From Microcoleaceae cyanobacterium UBA9251 (GTDB lineage: Bacteria > Cyanobacteriota > Cyanobacteriia > Cyanobacteriales > Microcoleaceae), in NCBI GenBank assembly GCA_003542015.1, contig DPLL01000036.1, positions 6,252 to 17,854 on the forward strand: a stretch of 11,603 nt of DNA, written 5' to 3'. How positions within the stretch are numbered: the stretch's first letter is position 1; the number at the start of each line of letters is the position of its first letter. A program made the translations under genes and the position numbers. Below, piece by piece: positions 6,564 to 11,603 of the stretch. The notes beneath the pieces were generated by a model. It saw nothing but the letters and a program-made list of their open reading frames with translations, had not been told where the DNA came from and did no database searches.

Positions 6564-6595
6564 CAGAGGCTAAATGACTTGCAGAAAAATGAATT

Positions 6596-7557
6596 ATGAA
6601 AGACTTTGCTTTCATAGTTGGCTGTTGTAATCAGGATTACAATTTTGCCGAAGGAGTTTGTGCCCGCATTAGGCATTTTATGGAGGATGTTCCTATTTGC
6701 TTGTTGGTGGATGGGATCTCTTCCTTTGAAGTACGGGCAATGGAAAGAACCTATGGCGTTTCTGTACTCAATCACATCAATATCTCCAGTGACTTTTTGA
6801 AAAAGCACAGCTTGGGCTGGGCTTAAAACAAAATGATTTGTTTTTGGGAAAGTCCTTGGGAACACTTCCTTTACATGGACTCAGATACCAATTATTGGGG
6901 AAATATTCTTAATAAAGTTCCCCATTTAAAAGAATACGATATGGTAATAGACCGACCGAATTATGAATATTCTGATGAAGATATTTGTCGGTGGTTTTTC
7001 GATCTACCTCAACTAGAAAAGCACTTTCCTAATTTTAACTGGAAAGCTCGCCGAAATGATTATGTTTGTCCTGGTGTCATCTTTGGCAAACGGGATATTT
7101 TCAGTTTGGATGAATACAAGGAACTCCTAGAGTTTCACTCCAGTCATCCCGGATTATTTAAAATGGGAGATATGGGGTTTTTGAATTTTTTGATTTTTCG
7201 GGCTGTGGACGAAGGCAGAATCCAGCTATGTCAAGATTATCTTCAATTTTTGATGCCAGATTTTGACATGGATTACATTAAAAAACGTTTTCCTTTTGAT
7301 GAAAATGGCCCTGTTTGTCAAGACGAAGATGTAACGCTAATCCACTAGGCCCGAAACCCGCACCTTTGTCCACAACAGTTTATGGAAAGCCCCTGATTTT
7401 TTTTCGCAGAAATTTTTTGCACGACGCTTGGAACTCTCAAGGTTTAGCAGCAGAAGTCCTCCTAACAGCCGAAGATTTAAAACGATATTACTTCTGGTAC
7501 AAAAACAAAATTCGCAAGAAGCTTAAGCAATTTAAAGGCAAATTAACCCAAAAGTAA
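6596..7557 (+). pseudogene. Broken GT-A-type glycosyltransferase (in-frame stop plus frameshift)
   Basis: Three open segments line up as one ancestral protein of about 320 residues. Segment one (6596-6823) reads MKDFAFIVGCCNQDYNFAEG. It stops at TAA 6824-6826, and the same frame continues at once with NKMICFWESPWEHFLYMDSD. The DSD at 6878-6886 is the metal- and nucleotide-binding DxD motif of GT-A enzymes. That frame ends at TAG 7346-7348 after VTLIH. The tail then resumes one frame over with GPKPAPLSTTVYGKPLIFFR and runs to 7557. Loss of one base next to the TAG would explain the shift (for example IHYGPKP). The protein resembles nucleotide-sugar transferases of the GT8-like class. No strong Shine-Dalgarno is seen. 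Sequencing error is the main alternative, but two separate lesions favour real decay. Confidence 0.8.
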
Positions 7558-7606
7558 GATATGTAGAAATTACGCAATATCACTTTTATTGAAAGCCAAC
7601 TACAGG

Positions 7607-7654
7607 GGAATTGCCCCAGCAGAACAGGCTCATTTATATCTGCTGTGCAATTCC
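7607..7654. terminator. Hairpin between convergent genes, likely bidirectional terminator
   Basis: GGAATTGC (7607-7614) plus CAGCAGA (7617-7623) pair with TCTGCTG (7639-7645) plus GCAATTCC (7647-7654). The stem is 15 bp, interrupted by a 2-against-1-nt bulge, with a 15-nt loop. It lies between the end of the broken glycosyltransferase and the end of the minus-strand epimerase. A second small inverted repeat (TTTGACT 7676-7682 with AGTCAAA 7693-7699) within CTTTTGA-type heptamers follows. No T-run directly follows the first stem on either strand. Confidence 0.5.
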
Positions 7655-7743
7655 TATCTTGGCCAAAATTTTACTTTTGACTTTTGATCTAGAGTCAAAT
7701 TCAACACTTATTCGCCTAAAAATTGAGTTACAATCGGCACATT

Positions 7744-8823
7744 TCAAGCCGCAATCTCTTTGAGCCAACGCTCGCGGTTAAACTCATAAATCTCCTGTAG
7801 AATTTGTTTTACGTTATATTTCATTTTCCAGTCTGGATAGTGACTAGCGAATTTTGAATTGTCGCTAATCCACCAAATGTGATCGCCAATCCGATTACCT
7901 TCAGCATAAGTCCAATATAATTTGCGCTCGGCAATTGCCTCGCACATTGCGATCGCTTCTATCATCGAACAATTGCTGTACCTGCCACCTCCTGTGTTGT
8001 AAACTTCTCCACTTCTGGGAGCTTTAACAAACTCATAAAATGCCGAAATTAAATCTGCACTGTGAATGTTATCGCGGACTTGCTTGCCTTTGTAGCCAAA
8101 CACGGTGTAGGGAGTTCCCGTCACGGCACACTTCATCAAATAGGCGAGGAAGCCGTGCAATTGAGTTCCAGAATGATTCGGCCCAGTCAGACAGCCACCG
8201 CGAAAACAAGCGGTTTTCATATCAAAATAGCGACCGTATTCTTGAACTAAAACATCAGCAGCCACCTTAGAAGCGCCAAACAAACTGTGCAAGCACTGGT
8301 CGATCGACATATCTTCCCTAATGCCGCCTTCGTAAGTATGACCTGGTTCAATTTCCCACCTGTGTTCTAATTCCACTAAAGGCAATTTGTTGGGTGTATC
8401 ACCGTATACTTTGTTGGTAGAAGTGAAAATGAAAACAGCTTTGGGACAGTACAAGCGAGTTACTTCTAAAAGATTGAGAGTACCGTTGGCATTGACGGTA
8501 AAATCTATTTTAGGAGCGCGGGCAGCCCAATCGTGGCTAGGCTGGGCAGCCGTGTGAATCACTAATTCCACATCCTCACCGTACCGCTGAAAGATATTAG
8601 TAATCGCTTCATAGTCGCGAATATCAACATCTAAATGGAAATACTTTGTCCCCAGGGATTTTTCTAGTTGTTGGCGGTTCCAATTTGTAGAAGCATCTGC
8701 ACCAAAAAAGAACTGGCGCATATTATTGTCGATGCCAACAATATCGAAGCCTTGCTTGGCAAAAAACTTACAGGCTTCAGAGCCAATTAAACCCGCCGAT
8801 CCAGTAATGATTGCAACGCCCAT
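7744..8823 (-). CDS. SDR-family NDP-sugar epimerase (CDP-paratose 2-epimerase-like)
   Basis: A 359-residue extended short-chain dehydrogenase predicted to convert an NDP-sugar for the polysaccharide made by its neighbours. TGSAGLIGS at 7-15 is the NAD-binding GxxGxxG motif. HTAAQPSHDWA at 90-100 and VNANGTLNLLEVTR at 110-123 are SDR cofactor-site blocks. FTSTNKVYGD at 133-142 and GKQVRDNIHSADL at 246-258 resemble the CDP-tyvelose/paratose 2-epimerase RfbE of Salmonella as I remember it. The catalytic YxxxK motif reads FGASK at 182-186: Lys186 is kept but Tyr182 is Phe (codon at 8278-8280). Either the activity differs or the proton donor lies elsewhere, and it may be a feature of the whole cyanobacterial clade. 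AAGG 9 nt before the ATG supports the start. It is probably the last gene of the right-hand minus-strand run. The exact sugar is uncertain, and no dehydratase that would make a CDP-deoxy sugar lies in the window. Confidence 0.82.
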   Translation of the reverse strand: MGVAIITGSAGLIGSEACKFFAKQGFDIVGIDNNMRQFFFGADASTNWNRQQLEKSLGTKYFHLDVDIRDYEAITNIFQRYGEDVELVIHTAAQPSHDWAARAPKIDFTVNANGTLNLLEVTRLYCPKAVFIFTSTNKVYGDTPNKLPLVELEHRWEIEPGHTYEGGIREDMSIDQCLHSLFGASKVAADVLVQEYGRYFDMKTACFRGGCLTGPNHSGTQLHGFLAYLMKCAVTGTPYTVFGYKGKQVRDNIHSADLISAFYEFVKAPRSGEVYNTGGGRYSNCSMIEAIAMCEAIAERKLYWTYAEGNRIGDHIWWISDNSKFASHYPDWKMKYNVKQILQEIYEFNRERWLKEIAA

Positions 8824-8873
8824 ATTTCACAGCCTTAAACAATAGAGTTTTTTTTGTTGTCTTTGGTCGAATA

Positions 8874-8900
8874 GATCGGAAGTTATCCAGACTTCCGATC
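8874..8900 (-). terminator. Perfect 10-bp hairpin spanning the GT4 stop codon
   Basis: GATCGGAAGT at 8874-8883 and ACTTCCGATC at 8891-8900 are exact reverse complements with a 7-nt loop. On the minus strand the stem contains the last codons and part of the TAA of the upstream GT4 gene. No T-run follows, so it may be an intercistronic structure (partial terminator or RNA-stabilising stem) rather than a full terminator before the epimerase gene. Confidence 0.5.
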
Positions 8901-10112
8901 CACTAGATCTTCGCACAATTGGGCAAACAATTTACCTTTGACATCCCAATCATATACTTCCCTGACGCGCTTTCGACCTGCTTCACCCAAGCGCGATCGC
9001 AATTCACGATCGCCCGCTAAACACACTATAGCTTCCGCTAGACATTGCACAGCGCGATCGGGGTCGGTAGCAGGCACCTTAATCCCAGTTTCAGCAGTCA
9101 CTTGAGTAGCCGGGCCCCCCAAATCCAAACAAATTACCGGACGACCGATCCCCATCATTTCCGTGCAGACAAACCCACCAGAATCGTGCAAACTGGGATG
9201 GAGCAGAACGTGAGATTCCCCCATTTTAGAAAGAGTTTCAGCGCGAGGTAAAGCTCCCCAAAAATGTACCTGGTTCGCCAGCCCCAATTCTTTCACCAAA
9301 GCTTCTAAACGCTGCCTTTCGGGCCCGTCTCCCACAATCCAGTATTCCGATTGTTCCAGCTTCGCCTCCGCAAATGCACGGAGTCCCAAATGTACTCCTT
9401 TCCAATGTAAGAGGCGACCAACACTGATGAATCTAAGTGGTTCTTCCGGCGGAGTTGCAGATTGTTCTAGCTGTTGAATTTCTGTCTGCGACAAACCAAC
9501 TTGAGAGAAAATTTTCACGTTTGGTGCTTTCAGAAATCGCAATCTAGCCGCCGTTTCTTCCGTAGTTGCTAGCGCGACAACACTGCGACGCGCCGTCAAC
9601 CCCACAAACGGATCGCGTTCCCCCAATCCTTGAGCCAATTCCCGCAGAGTTTCGTAAATTTTGCCTCGGCGGCTAAAATCTTGCCAAAAAGGCTTTGGTG
9701 CCGCTTCTGCACCCCCCACAGGCCCCCAAATAAAAGGGTGCGGTAATAATGCTAAAAAGCTGGGAGACCAATGTTTGACATAAGTTACGTGTTGTACTAT
9801 GTCAAAACTTATTTCGCGATCGAGTTTCCTAGCGATAAAATAAGCCCAAATTTGCCACAAATAATAGTGCAGTTGCAGCAATCCTTGTCTCCCCTTCCAA
9901 TCTTCGCTCCACCCAAAAGGATCGAAATAGATAAAGTGCAAATTTGGCACTGGATGGAGTTTTAGTTCTGCTTCAATGTACGATCGACAAAATGTGCGAG
10001 TAAATACCCAAGTCTCATGATATTTAGCAGCTTGGAGCACAGTATTCCATCCGACTCCCTCTTCAGAGCCGAGATTTGGTTCACAAGCAAAAGCAGATAA
10101 AAGAATTTTCAT
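8883..10112 (-). CDS. GT4-family glycosyltransferase (second gene of the minus-strand run)
   Basis: A 409-residue GT-B glycosyltransferase, probably acting on a lipid-linked or growing exopolysaccharide chain at the inner face of the membrane. The N-terminus MKILLSAFACEPNLGSEEGV with GW (21-22) is the glycine-rich acceptor-domain start common in this family. FIWGPVGGAEAAP lies at 127-139. The donor domain begins near 226 with RFISVGRLLHWKGVHL (227-242), then VGDGPERQRLE (260-270). HPSLHDSGGFVCTEMMGIGRP (305-325) is a DX7E version of the EX7E motif (Asp310, Glu318). I chose the ATG at 10112, with GGAG 8 nt upstream. A TTG one codon earlier is possible but poorer. The start overlaps the previous stop as TGATG, so translation is likely coupled. 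A hairpin covers its stop codon. The donor sugar is not predictable. Confidence 0.88.
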   Translation of the reverse strand: MKILLSAFACEPNLGSEEGVGWNTVLQAAKYHETWVFTRTFCRSYIEAELKLHPVPNLHFIYFDPFGWSEDWKGRQGLLQLHYYLWQIWAYFIARKLDREISFDIVQHVTYVKHWSPSFLALLPHPFIWGPVGGAEAAPKPFWQDFSRRGKIYETLRELAQGLGERDPFVGLTARRSVVALATTEETAARLRFLKAPNVKIFSQVGLSQTEIQQLEQSATPPEEPLRFISVGRLLHWKGVHLGLRAFAEAKLEQSEYWIVGDGPERQRLEALVKELGLANQVHFWGALPRAETLSKMGESHVLLHPSLHDSGGFVCTEMMGIGRPVICLDLGGPATQVTAETGIKVPATDPDRAVQCLAEAIVCLAGDRELRSRLGEAGRKRVREVYDWDVKGKLFAQLCEDLVDRKSG

Positions 10113-11272
10113 CAACTTTTCTCCAATACTAGCGAAGTCACATCTGCTATTAATTTCGCAGCATTTTCGGGTGTATGTTCAGCGATCAGTTGCTGGGATT
10201 TTTTGCCCATGATCGCTAACTTTTCTGGGCAATCAATCAAGTCCCGCATCGCGTTTGCAATACCTTCCGACTGATAGGGATCAAAAATATAACCATTTTC
10301 ACCTTCAACGATCATTTCGCAAGCCCCAGCCCATTTTGAACACAAAATCGGCTTTCCAAATGCCATCGCTTCGAGCACCACCATTCCCCAAGTATCTTCT
10401 AACGTAGGAAAAACAAACACATCAGCTTCTAGAAAATAAGATCCCAAGTATCCGTATTCAATCCACCCTGTCCAAACAATTTGTTTTTCTAAACCCCATT
10501 CTTTTGTAAGTGCTTCTAGTTCCGAGCGCTGTTCCCCGTCTCCAACGATAATAACTGTGTAATTCGAGTATCCCTGGCTTTGCAAAATTGTGCAAGCTTC
10601 TAACAGATTCTTAATCCCTTTGCGGGAAATTACTTGACCCACGCACAGAAAAATTGGGTGGGGGAATGACAAGGAGATAGACTTATTATTTTCTAACTTT
10701 TGTACCAAAGCTTTAGCATCAGGAACCATGTAAGGTTGAGCAAATATCTTACTTTCGGCGGCCCCAATCACTTCTACCAAATATTCTTTACCTCGGCGAC
10801 TATTAGAAACAAAGGTATCAGCAAATTTACCCATCCAGCGTCGAAGCGTCGAGCGCACCTTAGAATCTCGAAAGTCTACATTCGGGGAACTACTTTCATA
10901 AACTAAAACCAGTCGCCATTTCCCTAGAGGCTTAAAGATTATAGCTACCAATGTCCAGATCGAAAATCCACTAGCAAAAATGACCTGGGGCTTGAATTTC
11001 AAAAGAGGAAAAATAATCCCAGGAGTAGCCTTAATATAACCACGACTGTACCCCGTTTTTATCTTTTGGGTGGTGATGAATTGTGTATCTCCCACAACTT
11101 CGACTACTTCTGTACCAGGAGCTTCCGGATCATAGCGAGGCCAGAGGCGACCTGTATAAAAAATCGTGTTCGGAATCAGTTTTTTGAGCTCATGCAAAAC
11201 CGGCGGCCAATAGGCCCCAAATTCTGCCGAAGGAACGAGCCAAGCTATGCGGAGTTCATTTTTGTCAACCAT
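10112..11272 (-). CDS. GT4-family glycosyltransferase (first complete gene of the minus-strand run)
   Basis: A 386-residue GT-B glycosyltransferase. The N-terminal acceptor domain begins LRIAWLVPSAEFGAYWPPVL (7-26). The hydrophobic stretch TPGIIFPLLKFKPQVIFASG (83-102) is a buried strand and helix, not a clear membrane anchor. Donor-domain motifs are FLCVGQVISRKGIKNLLEA (208-226), VGDGEQRSELE (243-253) and FPTLEDTWGMVVLEAMAFGKP (288-308), where Asp293/Glu301 form the EX7E-like pair. Length and motif order are standard. I chose ATG at 11272: AAGG lies 8 nt upstream and the gene then begins 1 nt after the previous stop. A GTG three codons earlier (11281) would overlap the previous gene and lacks a spaced ribosome site. 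It shares TGATG with the next GT4. It is likely one step in repeat-unit assembly, specificity unknown. Confidence 0.87.
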   Translation of the reverse strand: MVDKNELRIAWLVPSAEFGAYWPPVLHELKKLIPNTIFYTGRLWPRYDPEAPGTEVVEVVGDTQFITTQKIKTGYSRGYIKATPGIIFPLLKFKPQVIFASGFSIWTLVAIIFKPLGKWRLVLVYESSSPNVDFRDSKVRSTLRRWMGKFADTFVSNSRRGKEYLVEVIGAAESKIFAQPYMVPDAKALVQKLENNKSISLSFPHPIFLCVGQVISRKGIKNLLEACTILQSQGYSNYTVIIVGDGEQRSELEALTKEWGLEKQIVWTGWIEYGYLGSYFLEADVFVFPTLEDTWGMVVLEAMAFGKPILCSKWAGACEMIVEGENGYIFDPYQSEGIANAMRDLIDCPEKLAIMGKKSQQLIAEHTPENAAKLIADVTSLVLEKS

Positions 11273-11273
11273 C

Positions 11274-11603
11274 CTATTCACCTTGAGTTTTGTTTTTAGT
11301 TAATCCCAGTTTGCTCAAAACTGAAAACCAAACTAACCTTCTGTAAGGTAGCAACCAATAAATCGGCCAGAATAAACCACCGTGACGTTGAGCAAATACT
11401 TTCCATTCTTGCCAGGGTTGAAGGGTAGCATCTTGAAATGCTAAACCTTTGGGTTGATTCATTTTTTGCAAGCCTTCACTCATATTAGCAGCAGCTACTT
11501 TTGTAGACTGCGGATTGGGCGAACAGGTTCCTTGATAGCCCGGAGCTATCCAAACTGTACAGCCTTTTTGTCTGGCGCGCAAGCCATATTCCCAGTCTGA
11601 TAA
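11274..11603 (-). CDS. GT2-family glycosyltransferase, C-terminal fragment (runs off window)
   Basis: The frame is open from the window edge, so only the last 109 residues are seen. The first visible codons give LSDWEYGLRARQKGCTVWIA, the end of the GT-A catalytic domain where family-2 enzymes carry an acidic (E/D)Dx(E/D)Y..R motif near the catalytic base (here Asp3, Glu5 of the fragment). PGYQGTCSPNP follows. A C-terminal tail then has QEWKVFAQRHGG and FWPIYWLLPYRRLVWF, a tail style I associate with cyanobacterial GT2 enzymes. A TTG at 11582 should not be taken as the start, since the motif begins before it. It is followed 1 nt later by the GT4 start, implying an operon. The N-terminal DxD-bearing part lies beyond the window. 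Confidence 0.8.
   Translation of the reverse strand, partial: LSDWEYGLRARQKGCTVWIAPGYQGTCSPNPQSTKVAAANMSEGLQKMNQPKGLAFQDATLQPWQEWKVFAQRHGGLFWPIYWLLPYRRLVWFSVLSKLGLTKNKTQGE

Noticed and set aside
6596..7557. Stop-codon readthrough or programmed frameshifting in the glycosyltransferase
   Set aside because: No slippery heptamer, downstream stem or selenocysteine-type structure is apparent, and two unrelated lesions are better explained by decay.
9045..9251. Open frames opposite the GT4, epimerase, DUF362 and aspartase genes (also 560-760, 2753-3040, 8040-8270, 9771-9965, 10700-10906, 11066-11299)
   Set aside because: All are antisense shadows of genes with strong family motifs and have no domain features of their own.
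10113..10115. TTG start codon for the second GT4 gene
   Set aside because: The adjacent ATG at 10112 has better spacing from GGAG and forms the classic TGATG overlap.
11274..11582. A complete 102-codon gene starting at TTG 11582
   Set aside because: The frame stays open to the window edge and the residues before the TTG (SDWEYG) belong to the GT2 motif, so this is the end of a longer gene.

Overview
The window looks like chromosome of a cyanobacterium, probably a filamentous one (Microcoleus/Oscillatoria-like; this genus guess is inference). The palindrome GCGATCGC (HIP1), over-represented in most cyanobacterial genomes, occurs at least seven times: 181-188, 1051-1058, 2248-2255, 4156-4163, 6389-6396, 7949-7956 and 8993-9000. 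A heptanucleotide array like the STRR repeats of filamentous cyanobacteria fills one intergenic gap. The intergenic DNA is rich in inverted repeats.

Positions 1-3095 are housekeeping-like and read on the + strand. They hold an aspartase/fumarase-superfamily enzyme (probably aspartate ammonia-lyase), a small conserved-looking hypothetical protein, a two-armed heptamer array, and a DUF362 protein whose start codon lies 3 nt after the array. A gene-free leader of about 590 bp with several palindromes follows.

Positions 3688-11603 form a surface-polysaccharide gene set. On the + strand lie a GT4 glycosyltransferase (3688-4935) and a broken GT-A-type glycosyltransferase (6596-7557) with an in-frame stop and a frameshift. 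On the - strand lie a WecG/TagA/CpsF (GT26) glycosyltransferase (5326-6132) and a tightly packed run read from right to left: the C-terminal end of a GT2 enzyme (window edge to 11274), two GT4 enzymes, and an SDR-family epimerase resembling CDP-paratose/tyvelose 2-epimerase (7744-8823). Spacing in this run is 1 nt, then a TGATG stop/start overlap, then 59 bp, so co-transcription is likely. Together the genes fit assembly of a branched exopolysaccharide or O-antigen repeat unit: several enzymes add sugars to a lipid-linked acceptor and the epimerase supplies a modified nucleotide sugar. The final sugar and linkages cannot be read from sequence.

Intergenic structure is unusually rich: a 128-bp MITE-like element whose ends create outward -10 boxes (6190-6317), a nested inverted repeat (4947-5052), a potential G-quadruplex inside the heptamer array (1921-1965), and a perfect 10-bp hairpin over a stop codon (8874-8900). 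I found no CRISPR array, tRNA, rRNA, intact transposase, phage gene or recognisable defence system. I cannot claim a new biological system. The best leads are the Tyr-to-Phe change at the epimerase catalytic position, the broken glycosyltransferase behind a near-consensus promoter, and the repeat elements placed at gene boundaries.
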